A stretch of DNA of 64,000 nucleotides. It comes from Mycolicibacter sp. MU0102 (GTDB taxonomy: Bacteria > Actinomycetota > Actinomycetes > Mycobacteriales > Mycobacteriaceae). Location: NCBI RefSeq assembly GCF_963378105.1, contig NZ_OY726398.1, forward strand, positions 2,170,001 through 2,234,000. The letters run 5' to 3'. The number at the start of each line of letters is the position of its first letter. Position 1 is the first letter of the stretch. The notes beneath the pieces are model-generated. The model saw only the letters and a program-made list of their open reading frames with translations, was not told where the DNA came from and ran no database searches. The translations under genes and the position numbers were made by a program. Positions 51,962 through 60,814 of the stretch are shown here, piece after piece.

Positions 51962-52753
51962 TCAGCGCGTGGAAAAGGCGCGCAGCACCGCCACCCCGAA
52001 ACCGGCGGCGCGTCGCAACGATCGCCCGCCGATGCGGTCGGGGCCGGTGATGCGCAGCACCGGCCACCCATGTTCGGCGGCCAGCGCCGCCAGCCGGGGG
52101 CGGGGATTGACCGGCCGGGGTCGGCCTACCAGCGCCATCAGCGCAGCGTCCTCGTCGCCGTCGGCATAGAAGAAGCTCTGTGTGAGGTCGACCCCGTTAG
52201 CTGCGCAGAAATCCTGCACGGTGGCCGCCTTCTGCGCGCCCCACACCACGGGTTTGACGATGTCACCGGTGAGGACGCCGCGCTCGTCGAGTTCGAAGCG
52301 GTTGCACAGCACCTGCGCGATACCCAGGAACCGGGCCACCGGTTCGGCGTGGATGGTCAGTGCCGACGAGCTCAGTACGACGGTGTGGCCGCGCTGCTGA
52401 TGCGCCCGCACGATCTCGTGCATGTGCGGGTAGATCCGGCTGGTGATGTGGTCGGCGAACAGTCGTGCGCCGACGTCGTTGAGTTCGCTGATGGTCTCGC
52501 CGCGCAGATAGCCCGCCGCGCGCACCAGCAACCGTTCGAATTGCATACGCCCCAGGCGATACCGCACGGCGGCCTCGACGACGCCGAACACCTCACCGGC
52601 GCGGGCCTGGCGCCGGCGGATCCGGTCCCCGGCATGCGCGGTGGCGGTGAACCCAGAGACCAACGTGCCGTCCAGGTCGAAGAACGCCCCGATTCGCGCG
52701 CCCGACTCGGTCCCGGCGACGTCGGCTATCGGATCGCTCGGTACTGCGGTCAT
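51962..52753 (-). CDS. HAD-IB family phosphatase (SerB-like)
   Basis: The 263-residue enzyme has all four HAD motifs: GAFFDLDGTLVSGF (nucleophile and acid Asp), VVLSSSALTIHAEP, Lys in DIVKPVVWGAQKA and FFYADGDEDAALMALVG. The cap helices RYRLGRMQFERLLVRAAGYL are those of subfamily IB, as in phosphoserine phosphatase and in mycobacterial HAD proteins fused to acyltransferases. ATG 52753. Substrate unknown; it may act on lysophospholipids or phosphoserine. Confidence 0.88.
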   Translation of the reverse strand: MTAVPSDPIADVAGTESGARIGAFFDLDGTLVSGFTATAHAGDRIRRRQARAGEVFGVVEAAVRYRLGRMQFERLLVRAAGYLRGETISELNDVGARLFADHITSRIYPHMHEIVRAHQQRGHTVVLSSSALTIHAEPVARFLGIAQVLCNRFELDERGVLTGDIVKPVVWGAQKAATVQDFCAANGVDLTQSFFYADGDEDAALMALVGRPRPVNPRPRLAALAAEHGWPVLRITGPDRIGGRSLRRAAGFGVAVLRAFSTR

Positions 52754-52870
52754 CGCCGTCGATGTTACGTCGGAGTCGCCGCAGTCGGCGTGGTCACGCG
52801 CCGCGTCACAAGGAGACGCATCTGGGCAGCTGATAGCGTGTTTGGCCTATGCGAAAAGAGGGTCGGCTTC

Positions 52871-53107
52871 ATGACCAGTGAGACCACCGCGACCGACGCG
52901 CGGGAAACTTTGTCGGAAAAGGCAGAGCAGCAAGGCTGGGCGCGTACTCAGCGTGAGCGTGTCGATGTCTACAGCCGTGGGGTCTACCAAGTCCACGCGA
53001 TTTGGCGCGACAGCACCACCCTTAACGGCGGAGCCCACTACGAGGACGGCATCCTGCTGGCCTACACCACCGAACTCGCGAAGACGCAGAGCTGGTTGGC
53101 CCGCTGA
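52871..53107 (+). CDS. Conserved small soluble protein of 78 residues
   Basis: ATG 52871 follows AAGAGGG at 8 nt. The product (ATDARETLSEKAEQQGWART, then ERVDVYSRGVYQVHAIWRD) is soluble, charged and ends TELAKTQSWLAR. Homologues of ~75 residues occur across mycobacteria (possibly Rv1893). Function unknown. A longer in-frame opening reaching 52070 is antisense to the HAD gene. Confidence 0.7.
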   Translation: MTSETTATDARETLSEKAEQQGWARTQRERVDVYSRGVYQVHAIWRDSTTLNGGAHYEDGILLAYTTELAKTQSWLAR

Positions 53108-53238
53108 CGCCGGCTCGGTAACTGCCGCGGCTCCGGTTCGCAACGGTTGCATAAACGCCCCTCGTGTCACACAGGCATCAGTTTTCACACGGCTAACTTC
53201 GGTCCCGACCTTGTAGTTGTTGGGATTGGGGAGAAGCC

Positions 53239-53739
53239 ATGTCACGAATCCGTAAGTACCTGACCGTCGCGGCCGGCGCCGCTGCGGGTCTGTTCCTCAC
53301 TGCGCTGGCGTCTAGCGCCACCGCGAACGCGGACACCGCGCCGATCAACCCGGGGCTCTCCGGCGTGGTCGAGCAGATGGTCGCGTCCTCGACGAGCCTG
53401 CCGCAGCAGTTGCTGCAGACCACCACCTCGGCGCTGAGCGGCACCAGCTTCGCTCCGCCCGCGGCACCCGGTCAGGCACCGCTGGCCACCGCGACCTTCA
53501 ATGTGCCGCCCTCGCCGAGCGCGATGCCCCAGCAGCAGGCCGCTGCCACCGGACTGCCCGGACTGGGGAACCTGCCGGCCAGCCTGAGCTCGGTGCTGCC
53601 GTTCCCGCTGCCGAACTTCGGCGGTTCGGCCCCGGTTCCTGCGGCACCGACGGCGTTCGCTCCCACCGGCTACCTGCCGAGCGTTCCGGTTGCGCCGGTG
53701 ACGCCGATGGAGGTCATGCTGATTCCGGGCTTGCCCTGA
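53239..53739 (+). CDS. Secreted Ala/Pro-rich protein
   Basis: The 166-residue product has a signal peptide (YLTVAAGAAAGLFLTALASS, cleavage near ANA-DTAP). The mature part is low-complexity: Ala, Pro, Ser, Gly and Leu make most of it (QQQAAATGLPGLGNLPAS, VPAAPTAFAPTG), with no Cys. RBS GGGGAG is 5-6 nt before ATG 53239. Mycobacterial secreted proteins of this type are of unknown function; it may be cell-wall associated. Confidence 0.78.
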   Translation: MSRIRKYLTVAAGAAAGLFLTALASSATANADTAPINPGLSGVVEQMVASSTSLPQQLLQTTTSALSGTSFAPPAAPGQAPLATATFNVPPSPSAMPQQQAAATGLPGLGNLPASLSSVLPFPLPNFGGSAPVPAAPTAFAPTGYLPSVPVAPVTPMEVMLIPGLP

Positions 53740-53750
53740 CGCTGACTGCG

Positions 53751-53756
53751 TAATCT
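53751..53756 (+). promoter_or_regulatory. -10 hexamer of a leaderless cinA promoter
   Basis: TAATCT is followed by 7 nt and GTG 53764, with no ribosome binding site. It agrees with the GTG start. Confidence 0.5.
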
Positions 53757-53763
53757 CGGACCG

Positions 53764-55038
53764 GTGAGCGCACGCGCAGGAATCGTCGTCACCGGTACCG
53801 AGGTACTCACCGGACGTGTGACCGACCGGAACGGACCGTGGTTGGCTGACCGACTCCTAGAACTTGGAGTCGAGTTGGCGCACATCACGATCTGTGGCGA
53901 CCGGCCCAGGGACATCGAGAGTCAGCTGCGGTTCCTGGCCGCCGAGGGTGTGGACTTGATCATCACCAGCGGCGGCCTGGGGCCGACGGCTGACGACCTG
54001 ACGGTCGAGACCGTCGCCAGGTTCTGCGGCCGTGACGTCGTGCTCGATGACGAGCTGGAAGCCCGGATCGCCGAGATCATCAAACCGATGATGGCGCGCT
54101 ACACCGGTCCGGGCGCTCCGGATTTCGCGACGGTCCGGGCGGCCAACCGCAAACAGGCGTTGATTCCGGCCGGCGCGACAATCCTGGACCCGGTGGGCAC
54201 CGCGCCCGGAGTTGTGGTGCCCGGCTCCCCGACGGTCGTGGTGCTGCCGGGGCCGCCTCGCGAGCTGCAACCGATGTGGCACAAGGCAATAGAGACCTCC
54301 GCGGTGAAGGAGGCCTTGGCCGGCCGGACGCACTACGAGCAGCAGATGATCCGGATGTTCGGCTTGCCCGAATCCGGCCTGGCCGACACGCTGCGGCACG
54401 CCCAAGATGTCATCGGCGACTTCCACCGGCTGGAGATCACCACTTGCCTGCGTCGCGGTGAACTGGAGATCGTCACGCGCTACGAACCGGACGCCGCCGG
54501 CGCCTACGAGCAACTGCTGGCACTGCTTCGCGAACGGCATTCGCGGGCGATCTTTTCCGAGGACGGTTCGCAGATCGACGATCTGGTGGCGGCGTCGCTG
54601 GCCGGTCGACAGATCGCGACCGCCGAATCCTGCACCGCGGGCCTACTGGCGGGCCGGCTGGCCGACCCGCCGGGCGCCTCGAACTACTTGGCCGGCGGAG
54701 TGGTGTCCTACTCCAACGAGGCGAAGATCGAACTGCTGGGCGTCGACGCGGCATTGATCGCAGAACACGGCGCGGTGTCCGAGCCGGTGGCCGAGGCGAT
54801 GGCCGCCGGTGCCCTGCGTCGCTTCGGCGCCGACACCGCGGTAGCGATCACCGGCATCGCCGGACCTGGCGGCGGAACACCGGACAAGCCGGTGGGCACC
54901 GTGTGTTTCTGTGTGGCGCTCGGTGATGGCCGGATGACCACGCGGACCACCCGATTGCCGGGGGAGCGGGCCGATGTCCGGGAACGCTCAACGACAGTAG
55001 CCATGCATCTGCTCTACCGAGCACTGTCAACCGGCTGA
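53764..55038 (+). CDS. cinA: CinA family nicotinamide-nucleotide (NMN) amidohydrolase
   Basis: The 424-residue protein has the N-terminal MoCF-like domain (GIVVTGTEVLTGRVTDRNG, TSGGLGPTADDLT, LPGPPRELQPMW) and the C-terminal PncC deamidase domain (AESCTAGLLAGRLADPPGAS, VSYSNEAKIELLGV, GIAGPGGGTPDKPVGT). CinA hydrolyses NMN to nicotinate mononucleotide and the COG1058 domain cleaves ADP-ribose; in M. smegmatis CinA was reported to give isoniazid tolerance (memory). Corresponds to Rv1901. Relevant to NAD recycling beside the TIR gene, though 25 kb away. Confidence 0.95.
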   Translation: MSARAGIVVTGTEVLTGRVTDRNGPWLADRLLELGVELAHITICGDRPRDIESQLRFLAAEGVDLIITSGGLGPTADDLTVETVARFCGRDVVLDDELEARIAEIIKPMMARYTGPGAPDFATVRAANRKQALIPAGATILDPVGTAPGVVVPGSPTVVVLPGPPRELQPMWHKAIETSAVKEALAGRTHYEQQMIRMFGLPESGLADTLRHAQDVIGDFHRLEITTCLRRGELEIVTRYEPDAAGAYEQLLALLRERHSRAIFSEDGSQIDDLVAASLAGRQIATAESCTAGLLAGRLADPPGASNYLAGGVVSYSNEAKIELLGVDAALIAEHGAVSEPVAEAMAAGALRRFGADTAVAITGIAGPGGGTPDKPVGTVCFCVALGDGRMTTRTTRLPGERADVRERSTTVAMHLLYRALSTG

Positions 55039-55086
55039 CTCCTGCCTCCACCGGTGGTATGAACATCACACCGAGGAGTTGCAGGT

Positions 55087-56550
55087 GTGAGCACACAGTG
55101 GGCGTGGTTGAGCGGTTCCGGGTACTGGCTGGGACGGCTGATCCTCGAACGCGGGATCGCGGCCATCTACGTCATCGCCTTTGTGGCCGCCGCACGGCAG
55201 TTCCGCGCCTTGATCGGCGAACACGGCATGACGCCGGTACCGCAGTACGTGCGACGCCGCCCGTTTCGACTGACACCCAGCATCTTTCATCTGCACTACT
55301 CGGATCGCTTCTTCGCGTCCGTGTGCTGGCTGGGTGCGGGACTGGCCGCGGCTTTGGTGGTGGGGGCCGGCGAGTTGGTGCCGCTGTGGACGGTGATGGC
55401 GATCTGGCTGCTGCTGTGGGGGCTGTATCTGTCGATCGTCAACGTCGGCCAGACCTGGTATGCGTTCGGCTGGGAATCCATTCTGCTGGAAGCCGGGTTG
55501 TTGGCGGTCTTCTTGGGCAACGACCGCGTTGCGCCGCCGGTGCTGGTCATGTGGCTGGCTCGTTGGCTGCTGTTCCGCATCGAGTTCGGTGCGGGGCTGA
55601 TCAAGTTGCGCGGCGATTCCTGCTGGCGCGACTTGACCTGCCTGTATTACCACCACGAGACCCAGCCGATGCCAGGGCCATTGAGCTGGTTCTTCCACCA
55701 CCTGCCCAAACCATTGCACCGAATAGAGGTAGCGGGCAACCACGTCGCCCAACTGGTGGTCCCGTTCGGGTTGTTCGCTCCGCAGCCCATCGCCGGTGTG
55801 GCCGCCGCGATCATCATCATCACCCAGTTGTGGCTGGTCGCCTCCGGTAACTTCGCCTGGCTGAATTGGATCACGATCGTTTTGGCCGCCGGGGCTCTCA
55901 ACGAATCCTGGTTCACTGGAACGATTTCGGGACTGAAGCCACCGGACATGCCTAATGCCCCGACGTGGTTCGCCGCGCTGGTGATGGTGTACGCGGCAGC
56001 GGTCGTGGTACTGAGCTACTGGCCAGTGCGCAACATGGCATCGCGCAATCAGCGCATGAATGCCAGCTTCAACCCGCTTCATCTGGTCAACAGCTACGGC
56101 GCGTTCGGGACTGTGGGCCGGTCCCGTCGGGAGCTGGTGATCGAGGGAACGGCGGAGGTGGAGCTCACCGAGGGAACCGTCTGGCAGGAGTACGAGTTCA
56201 AGGGAAAACCCGGTGCAGTGGACCGACTTCCGCGTCAATGGGCGCCCTACCATCTTCGCCTGGACTGGCTGATGTGGTTCGCCGCTCTCTCGCCCCGGTA
56301 CGGGCTGGCGTGGCGGGACGCGCTGCTGCAGCGATTACTACGCAACGACCGGGACACGTTACGTCTGTTGCGATCCAACCCGTTTCCGGACGCCCCGCCG
56401 CGCTTCGTGCGAATACTGCTCTACGAGTACCGCTTCACCACGTGGGCCGAGCGGCGACGCGACGGGGCCTGGTGGCATCGCACCCTGATAGGCGTCTATC
56501 TGTCGCCGGTCTCGGCGAGTGGGCTGCCAGCGCCGCCGAGCCCCCGTTAG
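55087..56550 (+). CDS. Lipase maturation factor-like membrane protein
   Basis: The 487-residue protein begins at GTG 55087 (site CGAGGAG). It has about seven to nine membrane segments in the first 330 residues and the LMF1 family blocks VNVGQTWYAFGWESILLEAGLL, RWLLFRIEFGAGLIKLRGDSCW, CLYYHHETQPMPGPLSWFFH and, later, LRLDWLMWFAALSP. The C-terminal globular region is typical of LMF (REVYVELTEGT-like AEVELTEGTVWQEYEFKGKPG). In animals LMF1 folds lipases in the ER; bacterial roles are not known. Confidence 0.9.
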   Translation: MSTQWAWLSGSGYWLGRLILERGIAAIYVIAFVAAARQFRALIGEHGMTPVPQYVRRRPFRLTPSIFHLHYSDRFFASVCWLGAGLAAALVVGAGELVPLWTVMAIWLLLWGLYLSIVNVGQTWYAFGWESILLEAGLLAVFLGNDRVAPPVLVMWLARWLLFRIEFGAGLIKLRGDSCWRDLTCLYYHHETQPMPGPLSWFFHHLPKPLHRIEVAGNHVAQLVVPFGLFAPQPIAGVAAAIIIITQLWLVASGNFAWLNWITIVLAAGALNESWFTGTISGLKPPDMPNAPTWFAALVMVYAAAVVVLSYWPVRNMASRNQRMNASFNPLHLVNSYGAFGTVGRSRRELVIEGTAEVELTEGTVWQEYEFKGKPGAVDRLPRQWAPYHLRLDWLMWFAALSPRYGLAWRDALLQRLLRNDRDTLRLLRSNPFPDAPPRFVRILLYEYRFTTWAERRRDGAWWHRTLIGVYLSPVSASGLPAPPSPR

Positions 56551-56561
56551 TGCCGGGGCGG

Positions 56562-58046
56562 TCACCCAGCTTCGGGCCAATCGTCGATGCGCGGTGGTTG
56601 CTCCTCGCGCAGATCGCTTTCCGTGTCGGGCTTCGGGTTGGCTCGGCTGTGGTAGGCGATGACGGCTTCGATGAAGTGAAAGGGATTGGTTCGGGGTTGG
56701 CCGCGTTCAAGTTTCGGTGGGGGAATCCATGCGACGCGCCCGTCGTCTCCGAGGATGGTGGTCCAGCCTTGCTCGGTCGCCATCCGGTTGTCGGGTGCAC
56801 ACGCCAACGCGAGGGCGTCGACGTCGGTTTGTCCGTTGTGGGCCCAGTCCTGTTCGAGATGATGCGCCTGGGACAAATACCCCGACACGGTGCAACCGGG
56901 TCGCGTGCAGCCGCGATCTCGGGCATGCAGCACGATGCGCTGATCCGCTGAGGCGAGCCGCTTACTGCGCCCTAGCCAGAGCGCCCGGCCCCTGCCGTCG
57001 AACACGCTCAAGTAGTGGTAGGCGTGCTCGGCCATCCGTAGTAGGTCGGACATGGGGAGGAGCGATCCGCCGGCCGTGTGTGCTTTGCCGGTGGTGGCGG
57101 AGTCGGTCACCGGTGCGTGGCCGGCCGCGGCGTGTAGCTCGGCCAGGGTGGTCGAGATGATGACGGTCACCGGCAGCCCGTTGAGTTGGCCGAGGTCCCC
57201 GCAGGCGAGCACCGCGCGGCAAGCGGCGAGTAGGGCGTCGTGGGTGCGTTGATCGGGTCGGCGGTCATCACACTGGATCTGCTGTTGGGATGGGGTGCCA
57301 CTGACACAGGGCTGTTCGTCGGCGGCGTTGCACATCCCGGGGGCGGCGAGTTTGGCCAGGATCGGCTCCAGGGTGGCTCGCAGCTCCGGGGTGATGCGCC
57401 CCGACAGTGAACTCATCCCATCGATGCCTTGCCGGCCGAGTCGCAGCCCGCGCTGGGCCAGACGTTCCCGGTCGGTGAAATCCCCATCCGGGTCCAGGAC
57501 GGCCACCAGATGCTCGGCTAGGCGCTGGAAGGTTTCCGGCCCGAATTGGCTCGCCAGCACTGCGAGGTCATGCTCGGCCCGCTGGCGATACGTAGCGCCG
57601 ACCGTGGCCGGTATTTTCGCCAAGGCCTTGCGCGCAATCACCACATGCTCGGGCCCGATCTGACCCATAGCCTGTGCGGCGGCCAGGTCCGGCAACGCCG
57701 GCTCCAAGGGTTCCCCGGTCACCGCGGCGCGCGGACCCAACTCAGCGGCCTCCGCTAATCGACGCCGGGCGCTCGCGCTGCTGATCCGCAACCGCTCGGC
57801 CAATGCCTTGGTCAGCGAGCATGCCCCCAACGCGCCGGGATCGCCCTCGGTGACCAGCCGGGCCAGGATCCGGTGATCGACCACCGGTGCCCGCCACGCC
57901 AACGCTTCCCGGCGGGCCAGCACCGCGATCAACTCCTCGGCATTCAAGGCATCCAACGAGCACTGTTCGAGCTGGTCGTAGGCGGCTTCGATCGCGTCCA
58001 GGCACCCCAGAAGGGTGTCCCGATCCGCGATCGCATTCCTACCCAT
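56562..58046 (-). CDS. 13E12-repeat-type protein: DUF222 plus HNH nuclease
   Basis: The 494-residue protein has an N-terminal DUF222 region (LAWRAPVVDHRILARLVTEGD, ASARRRLAEAAELGPRAAV) and a C-terminal HNH nuclease: CTRPGCTVSGYLSQAHHLEQDW and APDNRMATEQGW carry two Cys and the HHxxxW and NR residues. ATG 58046 is leaderless (-10 TATTGT, 7 nt) and overlapped by a perfect LexA box. REP13E12 copies in M. tuberculosis are SOS-regulated and tied to phage-like elements. No terminal repeats or recombinase are seen here. Confidence 0.9.
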   Translation of the reverse strand: MGRNAIADRDTLLGCLDAIEAAYDQLEQCSLDALNAEELIAVLARREALAWRAPVVDHRILARLVTEGDPGALGACSLTKALAERLRISSASARRRLAEAAELGPRAAVTGEPLEPALPDLAAAQAMGQIGPEHVVIARKALAKIPATVGATYRQRAEHDLAVLASQFGPETFQRLAEHLVAVLDPDGDFTDRERLAQRGLRLGRQGIDGMSSLSGRITPELRATLEPILAKLAAPGMCNAADEQPCVSGTPSQQQIQCDDRRPDQRTHDALLAACRAVLACGDLGQLNGLPVTVIISTTLAELHAAAGHAPVTDSATTGKAHTAGGSLLPMSDLLRMAEHAYHYLSVFDGRGRALWLGRSKRLASADQRIVLHARDRGCTRPGCTVSGYLSQAHHLEQDWAHNGQTDVDALALACAPDNRMATEQGWTTILGDDGRVAWIPPPKLERGQPRTNPFHFIEAVIAYHSRANPKPDTESDLREEQPPRIDDWPEAG

Positions 58047-58049
58047 GTA

Positions 58050-58065
58050 TCGAACAATAGTTCGA
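58050..58065 (-). promoter_or_regulatory. Perfect mycobacterial LexA (SOS) box
   Basis: TCGAAC-AATA-GTTCGA matches the TCGAAC-N4-GTTCGA mycobacterial consensus at every conserved base. It covers the -10 TATTGT (58059 to 58054) of the HNH gene, so LexA would repress it and DNA damage release it. Confidence 0.85.
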
Positions 58066-58159
58066 TGGTCTGACAGAAAAGCTGGGCAGCCAAAACCTGT
58101 GGACAGGATCGCCAATTGTGGATAACGGTGGCCCCGCGGAACACCGACCCGTCGCGGCC

Positions 58160-58585
58160 CTACCGGGTATCGACCCACAGGGTGAAGCCCACCAACACCA
58201 GCGTGACCACGGCCAGCAGTGCCATATCGACGGCTCCCAGTCGGGGCGCCGAGGCGCCCTCGGCGGCCAGCCGACGTTCGCGGGCGATCAGAAACAACGG
58301 GAACGTGAAACTGATGGCAGTCAGGAATCCGCCGAAGATGTAGGCCCAGACGAACCGCACGTTGTGCTTGCGGGCTTCGGTGACCATCAACACCGCCGCC
58401 GACAGGAACAGCATCAGGATGTCAGCGGTGATCGAGCGCGACGCGGGCGTCACGGCGGTGTCCGGCAGGAACCGGGAAAGGAAGGCGGACCCGTCGTAGG
58501 CCAGATTCTGGCTCCAGGTGGCGACCAACGCGGCAACGGCAATCACGGCGTACAGGCCACAACGGACCTTGGCGGCTGTATTCAT
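58160..58585 (-). CDS. DUF2834-type small membrane protein
   Basis: The 141-residue protein has four hydrophobic segments (GLYAVIAVAALVATW, ADILMLFLSAAVLMV, WAYIFGGFLTAISFTFPLFLI, ALLAVVTLVLVGFTL), with the pattern VRFVWAYIFGGFLTAIS typical of DUF2834. Start ATG 58585. Function unknown. Confidence 0.8.
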   Translation of the reverse strand: MNTAAKVRCGLYAVIAVAALVATWSQNLAYDGSAFLSRFLPDTAVTPASRSITADILMLFLSAAVLMVTEARKHNVRFVWAYIFGGFLTAISFTFPLFLIARERRLAAEGASAPRLGAVDMALLAVVTLVLVGFTLWVDTR

Positions 58586-58631
58586 CGGGCCACGTTAACG
58601 TCCACGGCGCCGGGCGTAGAGCAGTTTCGCG

Positions 58632-59063
58632 TCAGAGCTCGAGCAGCACCGTCACCGGACCGTCATTGACCAATTCCACCTGCATATGTGCCCCGAACTG
58701 CCCGGTTGCCACCTGCGCGCCCAACCCGCGCAGCGCCTCGGCGAACTCGGCGACCAGAGGTTCGGCGACCGGACCCGGCGCGGCGGCATTCCACGATGGC
58801 CGCCGGCCCTTGGCGGTGTCGGCGTAGAGCGTGAACTGGCTGACTACCAGAATCGGCGCGCCGACATCGGCTGCCGACTTCTGATCGTCGAGAATGCGCA
58901 ACTGCCAAAGCTTTTCGGCGAGCCGCTGCGCCTTGGCGGAATCGTCAGCGTGGGTCACGCCGACCAGAGCGAGCAGACCCTGGCCCTCCGGCTCGATCGC
59001 TCCGACCGTCTGACCGTCGACCTTGACGCAGGCCGATGAGACACGCTGGACCAGAACTCGCAC
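58632..59063 (-). CDS. dtd: D-aminoacyl-tRNA deacylase
   Basis: DTD hydrolyses D-amino acids, and glycine, from mischarged tRNA. The 143-residue protein starts with GTG 59063 (MRVLVQRVSSACVKVDGQTV) and has the two active-site motifs SQFTLYADTAKG and the Gly-cisPro motif NDGPVTVLLEL at the C-terminus. Corresponds to Rv1897c. Divergent from the thiamine-binding-fold protein. Confidence 0.96.
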   Translation of the reverse strand: MRVLVQRVSSACVKVDGQTVGAIEPEGQGLLALVGVTHADDSAKAQRLAEKLWQLRILDDQKSAADVGAPILVVSQFTLYADTAKGRRPSWNAAAPGPVAEPLVAEFAEALRGLGAQVATGQFGAHMQVELVNDGPVTVLLEL

Positions 59064-59116
59064 GGCCTCGATGCTAAGTAGGCTTGCTGTGGTGCCGTCC
59101 GGGAGGGGTGAGTGAC

Positions 59117-59428
59117 GTGTCGGTCTTGGTTGCGTTCTCGGTTACGCCGCTCGGCGTGGGGGAGGGAGTCGGCGAGATCGTCGCCGAGGCGGTCCGGGTC
59201 GTTCGGGAATCGGGCCTGCCCAATCGCACTGATTCCATGTTCACCGTGATCGAAAGCGAGAGCTGGGCAGAAGCGATGGCCGTCGTGCAACGGGCGGTGG
59301 AAGCGGTAGCGGCCCGCTCACCTCGGGTCAGCACGGTGATCAAAGCCGACTGGCGAGACGGCGCGGTCGACGCCATGCACACCAAGGTCGAATCGGTGGA
59401 ACGTCACCTGGCGGCGCCGCCTAATTGA
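59117..59428 (+). CDS. MTH1187/YkoF-type thiamine-binding family protein
   Basis: The 103-residue ferredoxin-like protein begins at GTG 59117 (SVLVAFSVTPLGVGEGVGEI), which has GGAGGGG 8 nt upstream and gives the length of Rv1898; GTG 59108 is an alternative. Blocks: SGLPNRTDSMFTVIE and AVEAVAARSPRVSTVIK. Members bind thiamine or similar small molecules or form oligomers. It overlaps the converging VanX gene by 8 bp. Confidence 0.88.
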   Translation: MSVLVAFSVTPLGVGEGVGEIVAEAVRVVRESGLPNRTDSMFTVIESESWAEAMAVVQRAVEAVAARSPRVSTVIKADWRDGAVDAMHTKVESVERHLAAPPN

Positions 59429-60071
59429 CCGGCACGTCGAGGATCGGGCGTCCCACGTCGGCGCCGGGACCGTTGAAATGCCACCATTCGCCCGAATACA
59501 CGGCCAGACCACCGGCACTCATCGCGTCGCGCAGGGCAGCACGCTCGGCCGCGGCACGGGCGCTGATCCCGTCGGCGAATGCGGTTGCAGCGGGCGAGAA
59601 GTCATCGAATCCAGTGCCCATCTCCGAGAGCCGCCCTTGCGCGTCGGCGGTGGTCACGTCGACCGAGCGTCCGGTCTCGTGGCTGCGGGCCAGCGAGCCC
59701 GGCCGGGCCACCCAGTTCGGGTTCGGCACCACCTCGAACATCCGCACCTGCACGCTGTGTGGCCGGTAGCAGTCCCAGAACACCAGAATGCGGCCCCGGC
59801 TGCGCAGCACGGCGGCTGCGGTGGCCAAACCCGGGGCCAGCGACTCATGCACCAGACATCGGGCATCTGCAGGGTAGAGCTGTTCGCCCACGAAGTTGTT
59901 CGCGGTGGCGTAGCGCAGGTCGATGAACGCGTCGGGCACCGCGGTGCGGACATCCACGAACCCGGCGGCGCCGGCCTTGGGGCTGACCGGCGGCACCGCC
60001 GGGGCGGCGGATGCCAGGCCGGCAGCCGATCCCGCCATGATCAGCGCGATCGCGGCGAGCCTCCCGATCAT
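59421..60071 (-). CDS. VanX-type D-Ala-D-Ala dipeptidase (peptidase M15D), secreted
   Basis: The 216-residue enzyme has a signal peptide (LAAIALIMAGSAAGLASA) and the VanX motifs DLRYATANNFVG, DCYRPHSVQ, SHETGRSVDVT (zinc His and Asp) and EWWHFN (catalytic Glu and His). It cleaves D-Ala-D-Ala dipeptide, here in the periplasm, probably for peptidoglycan recycling. ATG 60071 overlaps the YaaA stop (ATGA), so translation is coupled. Confidence 0.9.
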   Translation of the reverse strand: MIGRLAAIALIMAGSAAGLASAAPAVPPVSPKAGAAGFVDVRTAVPDAFIDLRYATANNFVGEQLYPADARCLVHESLAPGLATAAAVLRSRGRILVFWDCYRPHSVQVRMFEVVPNPNWVARPGSLARSHETGRSVDVTTADAQGRLSEMGTGFDDFSPAATAFADGISARAAAERAALRDAMSAGGLAVYSGEWWHFNGPGADVGRPILDVPVN

Positions 60072-60814
60072 GCGGCAACCACGATCGTCAGCTGGCGGTC
60101 GTCGCGTTCCACCCGCATTCCGGCCCGCCGGGCTATGGCGGCCACCGCGGCGGCATCATCGGGTTCGGCCCTGGTGGTGGCCAGGACCCGCGCCAATTGG
60201 CCCTTGTGCGCTTTGTTGAAGTGACTCACCGAGACTCGTCGCCCATCGGGGTGCTCGGCGACCACGTCGACGCGAACGGAGTCCGGAACGGCGGCCAGTG
60301 CCGCATAGGAACCGGACCTCAGATCGACGACCAGCTCGGCCGCGGCGATCTCGGCCAGCACCGGTTCCAGCACCGGCCGCCAGCGCTTGGCCAATCCCGG
60401 TTGGCCGGGCAACTTCGAGGACGCCGAGAGGCGGTATGCCGGTACCGGATCCGTGGCCCGCAGCAGCCCGAACAAAGCCGAACCCACGGCCAACCGGGCG
60501 CCGGCCCGGGCGGCTGCGGTGCCGCGCAGCGAGTCGATGTCCAGTGCCTCGTACAAAACACCGGTGTAGCGGTTGATCGCCGGCGCGGTGGGCGCAGTAC
60601 GCAGTGCGGCGTTGCGCTCGATCTCAGCGTCCTGCGACGCCGACAACCCCAGTGCGCTGCGGCTGGCCTCGCGATCAGCGGCCAAACCCACCAGCTCGTC
60701 GATCAGTTCGGCTCGCAGGCCGGTGAGTTGTGGGGATACCAGTGCATCAAGGCACAGCGGTGGTCCGTCGCCGCCGGCGCGTTTGGTCTCCGACGGGGGC
60801 AGCAGCACGATCAC
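60068..60814 (-). CDS. yaaA: YaaA/DUF328 family peroxide-stress protein
   Basis: The 248-residue protein starts at GTG 60814 (VIVLLPPSETKRAGG), the usual beginning of YaaA, and shows INRYTGVLYEALDIDSL and VSVSHFNKAHKGQLARVL, also family blocks. E. coli YaaA lowers free iron during peroxide stress. The GTG overlaps the PAP2 stop codon (GTGA) upstream, and its stop overlaps the VanX gene start. The frame ten codons longer is rejected. Confidence 0.9.
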   Translation of the reverse strand: MIVLLPPSETKRAGGDGPPLCLDALVSPQLTGLRAELIDELVGLAADREASRSALGLSASQDAEIERNAALRTAPTAPAINRYTGVLYEALDIDSLRGTAAARAGARLAVGSALFGLLRATDPVPAYRLSASSKLPGQPGLAKRWRPVLEPVLAEIAAAELVVDLRSGSYAALAAVPDSVRVDVVAEHPDGRRVSVSHFNKAHKGQLARVLATTRAEPDDAAAVAAIARRAGMRVERDDRQLTIVVAA

